This document shows, in pieces, positions 35,317 through 43,753 of a stretch of 64,000 nucleotides of DNA. Positions within the stretch are counted from its first letter, which is position 1. The number at the start of each line of letters is the position of its first letter. The DNA lies in the NCBI RefSeq assembly GCF_003063575.1, contig NZ_NESC01000002.1:1-64000 (forward strand), read 5' to 3'. The DNA comes from Limnohabitans sp. Jir72 (GTDB lineage: Bacteria > Pseudomonadota > Gammaproteobacteria > Burkholderiales > Burkholderiaceae_C). The notes below the pieces were generated by a model. That model did no database searches and was not told the DNA's origin. It saw nothing but the letters and a program-made list of their open reading frames with translations. Position numbers and translations under genes: made by a program.

Positions 35317-36585
35317 TTACTTCTTCAACTCCGCAAATTTTTCAGCCATCGTTGGATTGCCTTTTGTCAGCTTCTTGATAGTCACATCTTGAGCCTTGTC
35401 GTTAGCTAGCCTCAGGTTCCGATCTGTGCTCAGCAACGCTTCTTTAGTTTTCTGCAAATGATCAATCGATTTGTCGATCTCTTCAACCGCCATTTGGAAG
35501 CGCCTTGAGGCCAAGTCGTAATTCTTGGCAAATGCATTCTTAAAAGTGTCCAGCTCGTTTTCAAAATTTGTGATGTCAATGCTTTGCGCCTTGACGAGTG
35601 CTAACTCACTCTTGTATTTGAGTGAATTCATTGCTGCATTTCTCAACAGGGTGATGATCGGAATGAAGAATTGCGGTCTTACAACGTACATCTTGGGAAA
35701 ACGATGGAACACATCAACTATCCCTGTGTTGTAGAGCTCACTATCAGGCTCTAGCAGCGAAACCAGGACGGCATACTCACACCCTTTTTCATTCCTGTCC
35801 TTGTCAAGCTCTGCAAGGAAATCTTCATTTTTCTTCTTGGTGGCTGTCCCATCATTCTCATTTTTCATCTCAAACATGATCGAGACAATTTCCGTCTCTG
35901 ACTCGTCTGAGTCACGAAAGATGTAGTCGCCCTTACTGCCACTTCGGGCATCGTTGTCTTTTTCAAAGTAGGCCCTTGGAAATGCAGTCGAACGAATTCG
36001 ATTGAATTCGGTTTCGCAATGTTGCTCAAGGGTTTCGCCCACCATCTTCGTGGATAACTTAGCTTTCATATCTCTCAACCGCTCAATCGCATCATCACGA
36101 TCTTTGATCTGCGTTTCATACTTATCTGCGAGCGATCTTTCTGAGATCGCCTTCTCAAGCTCTGCGCGGGCAAGATTGTTTTTGAGTTCGTCACGCTCTT
36201 TTTGGACACTGCTGACAGCTTCCGTGATTGCAAGCTTATTCGCAATCTCATTGGCCTCGACTTTGGCCTTTAGTGCATCTCTCTCTTTTTCAACTGAGCT
36301 GAGTGCTTCAGTCACAGCAAGCCGAAGAGCAGACTCGCTGCTCTCGAGCTTCGACTTGAGGCTCTGAATCTCAGCATCTTTGCCCGCCACATCTTTTTGG
36401 AATTCACTTGATGCCTTAGCCTGAGCAAGCTCAAGGGCGATCTTCTTTTCCTTCTCCGCCAGCTCAAGACGTTCGTTCAACTGCTTTTCGAACTCTCGAT
36501 CGTGGACTTGTTTCAGAATGTCGGCATAGCCTGATTCGTCAATCTTGAAAGCCTTTGAACAGTGCGGGCAAATGATTTCGTTCAT
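35317..36585 (-). CDS. DUF2130 protein: zinc finger, coiled coil and PD-(D/E)xK-like nuclease
   Basis: A 422-residue protein. It opens with an N-terminal CPHC zinc knuckle (residues 6-9). A long coiled coil follows (about 25-180) that contains an internal duplication, [18 protein letters not shown] at 89-106 and [18 protein letters not shown] at 118-135. The DUF2130 domain then carries GDYIF (Asp220) and FEMKNE (Glu239-x-Lys241), the D...ExK arrangement of restriction-endonuclease-like nucleases. A helical tail follows. DUF2130 proteins are of unknown role and are often found in defence or mobile regions. It is part of the 40992-34791 array. Confidence 0.8.
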   Translation of the reverse strand: MNEIICPHCSKAFKIDESGYADILKQVHDREFEKQLNERLELAEKEKKIALELAQAKASSEFQKDVAGKDAEIQSLKSKLESSESALRLAVTEALSSVEKERDALKAKVEANEIANKLAITEAVSSVQKERDELKNNLARAELEKAISERSLADKYETQIKDRDDAIERLRDMKAKLSTKMVGETLEQHCETEFNRIRSTAFPRAYFEKDNDARSGSKGDYIFRDSDESETEIVSIMFEMKNENDGTATKKKNEDFLAELDKDRNEKGCEYAVLVSLLEPDSELYNTGIVDVFHRFPKMYVVRPQFFIPIITLLRNAAMNSLKYKSELALVKAQSIDITNFENELDTFKNAFAKNYDLASRRFQMAVEEIDKSIDHLQKTKEALLSTDRNLRLANDKAQDVTIKKLTKGNPTMAEKFAELKK

Positions 36586-36608
36586 CGCTGTTTTCCTAAT
36601 TTAGATGC

Positions 36609-37007
36609 TCAGCGCCACTCAGGGACTGCAGGCCACTCAATCTCATGCCCCAGATCCTCAAGGGCTTCGATCGTTAGGTTTTCATCTCCCATATCGACCT
36701 GAATTGACTCCCATCTCCCACCCGCCCCAGTATGGGTTGGGTCAACGAGTTCACTACCGAACATGCGTTGCCCTTCGTATAAAAGCTCATCCCCCAAATA
36801 CACCTTGAAAGTCTGAGTCACGACAGGACACTCTTCATACTCAGGCGAAACACTTTCCTCCCATTCGAGTTCGTCAGTTACCTCTACTCTGATCGGCCTG
36901 CCTGAGGCTGTGAATATGTCTTTGCATGCCTGAATTTCGGCGTCATCCATGCTGTCGTGAGCCGCTACTAGTCGCTCAAATACCTCTAGGAAATTGATCT
37001 TGGTCAT
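36609..37007 (-). CDS. Unknown acidic protein
   Basis: A 132-residue, very acidic protein (TDELEWEESVSPEYEECPVV, EALEDLGHEIEWPAVPEW) with no recognised domain, signal or membrane segment. Its ATG at 37007 lies 3 bp after the stop of the upstream gene. It may be an inhibitor or adaptor of neighbouring nucleases, which is speculation from charge alone. Confidence 0.55.
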   Translation of the reverse strand: MTKINFLEVFERLVAAHDSMDDAEIQACKDIFTASGRPIRVEVTDELEWEESVSPEYEECPVVTQTFKVYLGDELLYEGQRMFGSELVDPTHTGAGGRWESIQVDMGDENLTIEALEDLGHEIEWPAVPEWR

Positions 37008-37010
37008 TCT

Positions 37011-37256
37011 TCACCTCTGAAATTGTTCACAGCGAACCGCCGTGTACGCTTGACGTGTAATTGGGATTTCGTTTTGCCCAGGATCGTTGATATCGAAACG
37101 TGAGAACAATATCTGACCGTTCTCAAATACACGCTTCAGATAGACCCACTCACCATCGGACGACCACTTGCAATACTCCTCGCTAGGGAAGTCGTACATA
37201 TTGTCATGATCTATCGTCTGCACTTTGGAGACGTTGTTCTTTGATGACTTTCTCAT
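37011..37256 (-). CDS. Unknown small protein
   Basis: An 81-residue protein beginning MRKSSKNNVSKVQTIDHDNM at 37256. Its ATG overlaps the thermonuclease stop (ATGA, 37253-37256), which decides the start against the longer open frame. It contains YCKWSSDGEWVYLKRVF, a strand-rich stretch. The family is not recognised. Tight coupling shows it belongs with the nuclease genes. Confidence 0.55.
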   Translation of the reverse strand: MRKSSKNNVSKVQTIDHDNMYDFPSEEYCKWSSDGEWVYLKRVFENGQILFSRFDINDPGQNEIPITRQAYTAVRCEQFQR

Positions 37257-37789
37257 CTGGCCACTCCATCTTTGGTCCGTCCATGCCCATTTGCCGAAAC
37301 TCGTCTCCACATCCATGGAGGAGTTGGGTGGTCCTCTGCCCAAAGTCCTTCATGAGCTGATCGCGCAGCTTGCTCGGCTTGCGAATATTTGAGGCGATCT
37401 TCAACCATTTGCTCACTGGCGTACTGCTTGTAATGCCAAGCCATCCCTCTAACAATTTGCTCAAGACAGGCATCGGTACTGTCACTCAGAAGCACTTTGC
37501 CGACGACACGGTCATACCGATCCCGCTTGTTCCACTGGACTTCAACGCGGCGTTGAAATACGAGCTCAGAGAGTGACTGCTTCGCTCGCTGACCAAATGG
37601 TTGCGCTTTTTCAGGCGCATCAATGCCCATCAGCCGAATAACGAACAATTTCTTGGAGTCATCTAGCACCTTGATCGTATCTCCGTCACTCACAGCGACC
37701 ACCTGACCCACAATTGTTTCCGCGTGCAGCAGAGATGCACATAAACAAATGATGGTGATGGCTATTTTTAAGTACCGCATCAATATCAA
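37253..37789 (-). CDS. Secreted or periplasmic thermonuclease (SNase-like)
   Basis: Staphylococcal-nuclease-fold enzyme of 178 residues. The Sec signal peptide (residues 1-23, ITIICLCASLLHAE) is followed by the SNase domain: VSDGDTIKV, LMGIDAPE and RDRYDRVVGKV. Arg52, Glu60 and Arg94 correspond to the catalytic Arg35/Glu43/Arg87. The start may be ATG 37789 or the ATG at 37780 (MRYLK). It overlaps both neighbours by 4 bases. A predicted exported nuclease within a set of intracellular nucleases is notable; it could degrade incoming phage or plasmid DNA at the cell surface. Confidence 0.85.
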   Translation of the reverse strand: MILMRYLKIAITIICLCASLLHAETIVGQVVAVSDGDTIKVLDDSKKLFVIRLMGIDAPEKAQPFGQRAKQSLSELVFQRRVEVQWNKRDRYDRVVGKVLLSDSTDACLEQIVRGMAWHYKQYASEQMVEDRLKYSQAEQAARSAHEGLWAEDHPTPPWMWRRVSANGHGRTKDGVAR

Positions 37790-39972
37790 TTCAGCAGTGA
37801 GGGTGAAGAGGTTTCGATCTTCATTGGCTGACCTCTCAATTCCATCAGACCTTGAACTAGCATGACCATAGCCAATGTGTCGAGCTCACAGTACCGAAGT
37901 AGAGCCTCTTCAATTTTGAGTCGCTCCTCAGGGGAAATTGAGCTGAATTGGGTGTAGTTGTACGCGGTCATCGCCAGGCCCCCTTGCGCGATCACCCCCT
38001 CTTCCTCGTCGTCTCCCGCCAGACGCATCAGCATCTCATTTAGATCTGGGTTCTCTTTCCCAAAAATGCCTGGCAGCGTTTTGTATGGATCACCACCTTT
38101 GGTCTTTTGAAGCCAAACATGGCCGCCCGCGTCCTTGAAATTCAGGCTATGGATACCAAGACCTGAGCCATACAGCCCAGGTCTTTCATAGAGCTGCGCT
38201 ACCTCTTTGGCATCATGAAGTATGGCGGGAAGCACATATTTGAGGGAAATGCTTCCACCTGATTTGCTTGAGAAGTAGCCCTCTTGCACTAAGCGGTGCA
38301 GGTCAATCATGGATTTCGGACCAACATACTCTCCAGATTGCCTTGCCTCTTCGGAGGTAGATTTTGTGACCAGATCAATGAATGCCAGCAAGTCTTCTGC
38401 ATCTGGAGCGTCAGTCCTTGAAGACTTCATGATCTCACCCCGAAGGCTTCGCAAAACCGTGTTTTCATGGTTGTGATATCGAAACACTGTCCCATTTAAC
38501 TGCCCGTTGGGCATTAGTGCCTTTCTGAGTTGGCGGACAAAATCAATGCTTGGAAATTGGCCCGATGCTGTAGATATCCATTGGCTCGCGTGACGGATTC
38601 GAACCGTCCCACTTTCCATACGTTCCATCACATGGTGACTGAACTGGAAAGCCAAGGTCTGATACGGGTGCATTCCTTTGAAGAAAGGCAACGCAGGTGC
38701 TGACGTTTCAAAGTCAATCATGTGCAATGGCCAATTCCACGCATCCATCTCAGCCAGTCGAGACTCACTCAAGACAGATTTTGGCCCGGCACCTGATGCA
38801 GCATTCACCTGAGCCATTCGCCTTTCCAGCGAAGTCATACCAATTCCACCGGATGAATTTTTGGGTCGAATGTCATCTTCTTGAATATCAGACAAGAAGC
38901 CACGACCACACTTGAGGACGGTATCAGCCATGCTTTTGCTACCTGACCCTCCGCCCCAGATGTCTATTGATAAGGGGTTCGATCGGTCATCCGCCTTCTG
39001 GGCTCCATGAATAATCCCTTGGCTCAATGCCATTTGCCAACATTCATGAACACCACTTCGCAGCGGGTCTCCTTCTGAAGCCCTGTACTGGCAAGCCTTG
39101 CAATTTTTGGACAGGCCGTGAAAAACACGTTGGCGTTCGATTTGAATTTTTCCCGCCCACTGCATAAATGTGAGCATTGATTCCCCGGCAAATTGGGGAA
39201 CATGAGCAGAGTTATCAATTGGTCTCTGTCTCAAATCGCTCACCACATTTGCAACATTGACCTCTCGCAGAAACTTAAGGCTTCTGAGACTAGAAGGTAT
39301 GACACCATCGGGAGTTTTGACTCTTGCACGGGCTCTACCGCTCTCTGGATCTTTCTCGGTGATGATGGGGAACATTTGGTGTAGCCCAGTAACATCGCAT
39401 GCGACAGAGGAGTCCACCAGAAGCAGCTTGGGAATTACCTTGTAGCCCGGAAATGCCAAGCGGACGACCTCAGCTTGAAAGGCTACGTCGTACAGGTAGG
39501 GCAACCATTTAGACTCGTATTTCCCTGACGAATTTCTAAATTCAGCACCAACAGTTTCATCTGATACGCTCTTGGATTTAACTTCAATGATCTCAATAGA
39601 CTTGGACTTTTCATCTCGAATCAAGATGTCAACTCTGATGAAAAACGGATGAACAAGCAAGGCTGCTTCTGCGACAACTGATCGTGATTCGGCTTCTAGC
39701 TTCTCTCGCGTTATGCGGATCGCCTCGTCGTAATCCAGCGTTTCGACAGTGATCCCTTTTCCGATGGGGTCAGGGTGGTACTTGTACTTGGCAAGTTCAC
39801 CGATCTGGTGCCCCCCGTCTGCCAAGGATTGAAGGAAGTCGTTGTCGCTGTTTTTGTCGAAGTACAGCCCTCGCTGGTCTGCATAGTAAAGCTTAGTCGG
39901 ACACTCAAGCGCTAGCTTGAATTTGGACTTCGTCAAGTAACGAGGGCGCGCAGATTGACTCAAGTGATGCAC
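37786..39972 (-). CDS. DUF2779 protein: Cas4-like nuclease fused to a DEDD-type exonuclease
   Basis: A 728-residue two-enzyme protein. The N-terminal half has a Cas4/RecB-type PD-(D/E)xK core: Asp115 in RVDILI and Glu130-Val-Lys132 in IEIIEVKSKS. It also has four cysteines placed as in iron-sulfur nucleases: Cys24 (LALECPTKLYY), Cys291, Cys294 (CKAC) and Cys311. The second half is the DUF2779 region with HMIDFETSAPALPF (Asp420, Glu422) and a late YCELDTLAMVML, matching RNase H-fold DEDD exonucleases. It overlaps both neighbours (4 and 13 bp). Homologues occur on mobile elements and in defence islands; the role is unproven. Confidence 0.82.
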   Translation of the reverse strand: MHHLSQSARPRYLTKSKFKLALECPTKLYYADQRGLYFDKNSDNDFLQSLADGGHQIGELAKYKYHPDPIGKGITVETLDYDEAIRITREKLEAESRSVVAEAALLVHPFFIRVDILIRDEKSKSIEIIEVKSKSVSDETVGAEFRNSSGKYESKWLPYLYDVAFQAEVVRLAFPGYKVIPKLLLVDSSVACDVTGLHQMFPIITEKDPESGRARARVKTPDGVIPSSLRSLKFLREVNVANVVSDLRQRPIDNSAHVPQFAGESMLTFMQWAGKIQIERQRVFHGLSKNCKACQYRASEGDPLRSGVHECWQMALSQGIIHGAQKADDRSNPLSIDIWGGGSGSKSMADTVLKCGRGFLSDIQEDDIRPKNSSGGIGMTSLERRMAQVNAASGAGPKSVLSESRLAEMDAWNWPLHMIDFETSAPALPFFKGMHPYQTLAFQFSHHVMERMESGTVRIRHASQWISTASGQFPSIDFVRQLRKALMPNGQLNGTVFRYHNHENTVLRSLRGEIMKSSRTDAPDAEDLLAFIDLVTKSTSEEARQSGEYVGPKSMIDLHRLVQEGYFSSKSGGSISLKYVLPAILHDAKEVAQLYERPGLYGSGLGIHSLNFKDAGGHVWLQKTKGGDPYKTLPGIFGKENPDLNEMLMRLAGDDEEEGVIAQGGLAMTAYNYTQFSSISPEERLKIEEALLRYCELDTLAMVMLVQGLMELRGQPMKIETSSPSLLN

Positions 39973-40727
39973 CTCAATCCTTCGTATGTGACGTTCAATC
40001 CGTTGCCTCTATATATTGCTGGCATCTCATCCGAATCGATGTTGTCCATGCTGAACATTTCCGTCATATCTGCAATCCCAACAGCAGCATAATTCCCTTT
40101 GGTAGATACTTTGCGAAGTTGGGCCTTAATTTCTTCAATATTCTCAGGCAAACCTTCATCCTCATCTGGGAATCGATAGGTACGAACGATTACCCACTCT
40201 GGACCGTCATCCCCGACGAACCAAATCGATGGCAAGACTTCTGGATTTCCATTCCATGACATGAGCTTGCGCCCAGACTTCTTCAGTTCATCTCGGACCA
40301 CTTGGACCGCAAAATCTTGCAACTCCCAGTCAGTCATCTCGATCTTTTCGTCTGATACAAACGAAATCGGATCCATTGTTTTTCTGCTTTGCGCATCGAT
40401 TAGTCCCCAGCCTGGAGCAGTCGGCTGCCAATGACCCGCTTGTTTCTTCATTGGCATCAAACATGCGTGGCCATTGCAGCCGTTTGCAATCGCCATAAGC
40501 CCATCTGGACTGCCTGGCACCTCGAGGATGCCGTCTTCATCTTCGATCTGAATGAAGAACAATTGATTTCCCAGCCTAAAGGAAAGATGCTCTAGGAAGG
40601 GCGGGGCAAGAGTTGCCTTAAGCCAGCTCATGAGATCGCCCCCCGCCATTCGCTGAATGTGCGATCCTGCTGCGTTCCAACAGTGTGAGAATTCTTCGGA
40701 GAATTCGGCCATTTGAATGTTGTGCAT
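39960..40727 (-). CDS. Unknown protein upstream of the DUF2779 nuclease
   Basis: A 255-residue soluble protein with no family I recognise. Features are MSWLKATLAPPFLEHLSFRL, a NGCNGHACLMPMKK cysteine/histidine cluster, an IWFVGDDGPEWVIVRTYRFP strand segment, and VTYEGLRCIT at the C-terminus. The start at 40727 is 13 bp from the next upstream gene. Its last codons overlap the DUF2779 start by 13 bp, so translation of the nuclease is probably coupled to it. Confidence 0.6.
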   Translation of the reverse strand: MHNIQMAEFSEEFSHCWNAAGSHIQRMAGGDLMSWLKATLAPPFLEHLSFRLGNQLFFIQIEDEDGILEVPGSPDGLMAIANGCNGHACLMPMKKQAGHWQPTAPGWGLIDAQSRKTMDPISFVSDEKIEMTDWELQDFAVQVVRDELKKSGRKLMSWNGNPEVLPSIWFVGDDGPEWVIVRTYRFPDEDEGLPENIEEIKAQLRKVSTKGNYAAVGIADMTEMFSMDNIDSDEMPAIYRGNGLNVTYEGLRCIT

Positions 40728-40740
40728 TGGCTATTCCTCT

Positions 40741-40992
40741 TCAGAAGCGATCTTCTTCGTCTTTATTGAATACTGCCCCCAACCCGGTTGTTGTGCTGCC
40801 CATTCTGGTACTGCCGTCCGAGCTGAAACTGCCCATCTGAGTGAAGACGGCGCCATCACTGCCCACTGTCATGTTGCCCATTCGGTTGTAAACCGTCCCT
40901 TCGGATGAAATTGACGTCGTGTCAGACACCTTCTGAATGGACTCGCCCGAGTCGGAATACGCCCACTTTCCTAGGATTTGCCAAAAAGACAT
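40741..40992 (-). CDS. Small Gly/Ser/Met repeat protein
   Basis: An 83-residue protein starting at 40992 (MSFWQILGKWAYSDSGES) after AAGGAG. The second half is a short beta-repeat: YNRMGNMTVGSDGAVFTQMG then SFSSDGSTRMGSTTTG, with SDG-x5-MG spacing. Such repeats suggest a small beta-solenoid or amyloid-like surface. Function is unknown. It is the first gene of the nine-gene minus-strand array and lies next to a perfect palindrome at 41011-41024. Confidence 0.6.
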   Translation of the reverse strand: MSFWQILGKWAYSDSGESIQKVSDTTSISSEGTVYNRMGNMTVGSDGAVFTQMGSFSSDGSTRMGSTTTGLGAVFNKDEEDRF

Positions 40993-41010
40993 ATCAGCTC
41001 CTTGCTTCAG

Positions 41011-41024
41011 ATGATGATCATCAT
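41011..41024. promoter_or_regulatory. Perfect 14-bp palindrome upstream of the array
   Basis: ATGATGATCATCAT is exactly self-complementary and lies 19 bp upstream of the ATG at 40992. It could be an operator for the first gene of the array, but could also be a chance symmetry of a short repeat. Confidence 0.35.
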
Positions 41025-41127
41025 TAGAACCAAGCGCAGGCTCACCGCATGAGCTCACCAACCTCTAATCTACAACCACTCCCTGAGTCAAAACTCGGTA
41101 TTTGATGCAGTTGCCAAAGGAGTCTTT

Positions 41128-41153
41128 ACGCCTCAACCTGGGGCGTTTTTTTT
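41128..41153 (+). terminator. Orphan intrinsic terminator
   Basis: ACGCC and GGCGT pair around TCAACCTGG and are followed by eight T residues on the + strand. No + strand gene lies upstream: the nearest + gene ends before 30 kb, and the region up to 40992 is minus-strand. It either ends a short unannotated RNA or insulates the promoter at 41152-41180. Confidence 0.7.
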
Positions 41154-41180
41154 GCTCAACCCAAGCAACTCACTTATGAT
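41152..41180 (+). promoter_or_regulatory. Sigma-70 promoter of the XRE-type regulator gene
   Basis: TTGCTC (41152-41157) and TATGAT (41175-41180) are separated by exactly 17 bp, giving a start near 41187, 26 bases before the ATG at 41213. The -35 box begins within the T-run of the orphan terminator. Confidence 0.6.
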
Positions 41181-41212
41181 CCCGACGTCAATTCAACTCA
41201 TAAACGTAAGTA

Positions 41213-41650
41213 ATGACTAACATTGCTGTCCAGCTCAAGGCAGAAATCAGTCGGATCGCCAAGAAGGAAGTCCGCTCGGAGACCAAACAACTTAAGAAGG
41301 CATCTGTGAGCTATCGATCGGAGATTGCAGCATTAAAGCGGCGGCTGAGCGAGCTTGAGAAGGCTCTTAGCAAGGCCAAGAGGGTGAGCGCAAAACCCAC
41401 GAATTCCGTTGATGCAGAACCCAAAGAAAACCTCCGCTTTCGCACATCTGGATTTGCGACGTTGAGGAAAAAACTGGGGCTGTCAGCTGAGCAAATGGGA
41501 AAGCTCATCGGAGTCTCAGCTCAGTCGGTTTACCACTGGGAGGCAGGTAAGTCCAAACCCCGTGCGAGTCAGATGCCTTCGATTGCGCAAGCCCGCAAGC
41601 TTGGGAAGCGAGGGGCTGCAGCACGCCTTGCTGAACTAGGGTCCGAATGA
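41213..41650 (+). CDS. XRE-family DNA-binding protein with N-terminal coiled coil
   Basis: A 145-residue regulator. Residues 1-65 form a basic coiled coil (SEIAALKRRLSELEKALSKA). Residues 80-130 hold a helix-turn-helix (LGLSAEQMGKLIGVSAQSVY, HWEAGKSKPR). No dedicated ribosome-binding site is obvious beyond ACGTAAGTA. It is the only + strand gene between 30 and 50 kb and is convergent with the N-formylglutamate-amidohydrolase-like gene. It probably regulates neighbouring island genes; its operator is not evident. Confidence 0.8.
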   Translation: MTNIAVQLKAEISRIAKKEVRSETKQLKKASVSYRSEIAALKRRLSELEKALSKAKRVSAKPTNSVDAEPKENLRFRTSGFATLRKKLGLSAEQMGKLIGVSAQSVYHWEAGKSKPRASQMPSIAQARKLGKRGAAARLAELGSE

Positions 41651-41697
41651 TCGAGGCTTGCTGTTTGTGTGACCAGGATTTTCAAACTATGCACGGG

Positions 41698-42888
41698 TCA
41701 CTTGTCTAAAGTTGCACGACCTTCTCGGACCATGAGTTTCAGCTCTTTGTGAGAAGGGAGACTTTGACGAAGCAGCCGCTCGGCATCGAATCCCAACTCA
41801 TTGAGAATGAATGCCTTGACGAGTATGCCTTCCCAAAACATTCCTGAAGACGGTCCAAACTCACCTCGAGTAACGCTTACGCTGCCATCAAGGAATGCCA
41901 AGCTAGTTGTCTGCCTGCTTGTCAGCATGTTGCCATTTAATGATTCGCTCTGACGACTGGCGGCCCTTTGTGCAATTGCCCAGACCGAAGACTGAAATTG
42001 CTTGCGAATCCTGCCTCCAACCGTGACATCCCGGAGTCTAACGACTGAATCATTGCCATCAGTCGTGGATTTGGAAGAGAGTGCGCTAGGCTTATCGGAC
42101 ATTTCAGAGTCAAACTTAGCCAGTCCTGCAACACAGCAAGCCTTAATTTCTTTTGCAATCCTGTCAAACTCCAATTTTGCCCCCCAGCCATCAGGGTTCA
42201 GGTATAGATCTCGATTTACTTCCACCATCACTGCCATGACCCTGGGATCACGCTGATACCTGCTGGCCGGGACTAATGCTCCGGCAAAGGGCTCATTCAC
42301 CGTTACTCTCCATCCGTTGCGACCGAAGACTTCTACGAAAATCTGCTCGAGGACCTTTGGGGTATGAAACGGATCTGACCCAATACAGATATCAGGCCGA
42401 GCAATAGCAGGACTCGCATTCTCATATGGCAGCGCAGTACCGGGGAAGCTGTGCCCATCAATCACCAAGCAGCGCCCATAGCGGTCGAGCGTATCGGAAA
42501 CTACTGCCTCGAGACGCTGATGGTGAGGGTGATACCAGGTCTGCATGAGCATTTCCCGCTCGTTTGGGGATAGTCTCCGCCTGAGAGGTCTAAGGTGTGA
42601 TGTGACCTCATAAATGGCTCCCATCCCCCGGGCTGCCATCGGCTCTTGCTCATCCTCTGCGAAACGCTCCACATCGACCACAAGACGACTGACTGGTGCG
42701 CGGACAACCATCGCATCACCGATTGGCTCGGCAAAAATCGTATGTGTGAAGTGATCGGTCATGCACTGGAGTTCTTGCTTAAGTTCAGCATCCGACAACA
42801 AGAATTGCGACCGCACATCGGCAGGAATAACGCATGAATCATGCGGGATGTGCAAGATCACCCAAGGGGGATACTTCAAAAAGCTCAT
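41698..42888 (-). CDS. N-formylglutamate-amidohydrolase-like protein with extra C-terminal domain
   Basis: The first ~260 residues match the FGase fold, a zinc carboxypeptidase-like amidohydrolase: HIPHDS (13-18), SRLVVDVERF with Asp72/Glu74/Arg75 in place of the usual D-x-N-R, DGHSFPG (Asp144, His146) and VEVNRDLYL. Residues 261-396 form an additional domain with no recognised relative (SVVRLRDVTVGGRIRKQFQS...FGPSSGMFWEGILVKAFIL). It is the last gene of a six-gene, tightly packed operon of unknown genes. There is no histidine-utilisation gene nearby, so a role in histidine breakdown is unlikely; hydrolysis of a modified peptide or amide in a defence or conflict system is possible. Confidence 0.78.
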   Translation of the reverse strand: MSFLKYPPWVILHIPHDSCVIPADVRSQFLLSDAELKQELQCMTDHFTHTIFAEPIGDAMVVRAPVSRLVVDVERFAEDEQEPMAARGMGAIYEVTSHLRPLRRRLSPNEREMLMQTWYHPHHQRLEAVVSDTLDRYGRCLVIDGHSFPGTALPYENASPAIARPDICIGSDPFHTPKVLEQIFVEVFGRNGWRVTVNEPFAGALVPASRYQRDPRVMAVMVEVNRDLYLNPDGWGAKLEFDRIAKEIKACCVAGLAKFDSEMSDKPSALSSKSTTDGNDSVVRLRDVTVGGRIRKQFQSSVWAIAQRAASRQSESLNGNMLTSRQTTSLAFLDGSVSVTRGEFGPSSGMFWEGILVKAFILNELGFDAERLLRQSLPSHKELKLMVREGRATLDK

Positions 42889-42893
42889 TGCTG

Positions 42894-43460
42894 TTAATCC
42901 CTGCCTTCTATTACCTCGGTGACAGCAGCCCGAACTTTGGGGTGCAGGTTATCGAGATAGTTAGGATCCATTTCTGCATCTTCTCGAACGTCCTCCCGCC
43001 AGTCACCGGCAATCAATTCACCTAGCGCTTCAAAAACACCGTCAGGCAGATCCTCTGGTGGCGAACCTCCATCCTGCCATTCCAGCCAGTTGTATTCGGG
43101 ACCCAGTCCATAGGTAAAAACCTCGCGCTTCACCAAAGTAGAAACAGCCACAACGATTGATTCAGCCCGCGTAATCACAGATTTTTCATAGCGGCCATCG
43201 AACCGCAAGGGTACAGCCCAAGTTAACCAGTCGATGCGAACGATCTCATCAGGTGCAAACGAGCAAGGTGGTTCAAGAAACTCCGGATAAAGAGATCTGA
43301 CCGAATCACCCGACACCCAACGTACATCGAGAATCGCGTGATCGAGGAGAGCCTCTTCAGTCTGGTCGTAGCCACATTGCGCCGCTGCATCGCTAGCGGC
43401 TTCAAGAATTTGCTCGGAAACTGGGGCAGGCCGATAAACCAGTTCATCCATGACTGCCAT
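42894..43460 (-). CDS. Unknown acidic protein of the six-gene operon
   Basis: A 188-residue acidic protein. It contains IDWLTWAVPLRFDGRYEKSV (strand-rich), and the C-terminal third is helical and acidic (LIAGDWREDVREDAEMDPNY). No known domain, signal or membrane segment. It starts at 43460, overlapping the upstream stop by one base (TGATG); a second ATG at 43451 is possible. It ends 5 bp before the amidohydrolase-like gene. Confidence 0.6.
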   Translation of the reverse strand: MAVMDELVYRPAPVSEQILEAASDAAAQCGYDQTEEALLDHAILDVRWVSGDSVRSLYPEFLEPPCSFAPDEIVRIDWLTWAVPLRFDGRYEKSVITRAESIVVAVSTLVKREVFTYGLGPEYNWLEWQDGGSPPEDLPDGVFEALGELIAGDWREDVREDAEMDPNYLDNLHPKVRAAVTEVIEGRD

Positions 43461-43753
43461 CAGGACTCCTTGTTGAAACCGGGGATCTCAACCAGGTGTG
43501 AAAGAGCAGACATGTAGGCCCCGCAATCGGGGCATACAAGCTCCGTAATCTCATCATCTACCTCACCTATATCTACTTGTCCACCATCTCCAGACCAGGC
43601 GCACTGACGGCATTTGAAATTCAGTCTCTTCCAGGTAAACAAGTTGAGGTAGGGCCATCTAGGGTTTCCGTATTGATCGTATAGACGCTCGAGCTCGGCA
43701 TCTGGAATCTTTTGGAGGGCTTCAATAGATTTTTTGGAATTCACCTCAATCAC
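43460..43753 (-). CDS. Small zinc-ribbon protein
   Basis: A 97-residue protein with two CxxC knuckles, CRQC and CPDC, about 25 residues apart: a rubredoxin-type zinc ribbon. The helical N-terminus reads SIEALQKIPDAELERLYDQY. Its ATG overlaps the stop of the preceding gene (43750-43753). Such ribbons often mediate protein or nucleic-acid contacts; no enzymatic residues are apparent. Confidence 0.65.
   Translation of the reverse strand: MIEVNSKKSIEALQKIPDAELERLYDQYGNPRWPYLNLFTWKRLNFKCRQCAWSGDGGQVDIGEVDDEITELVCPDCGAYMSALSHLVEIPGFNKES

Noticed and set aside
41698..42888. Histidine-utilisation N-formylglutamate deformylase (hutG)
   Set aside because: No hut genes are nearby, the D-x-N-R motif reads DVER, and an additional C-terminal domain is present.
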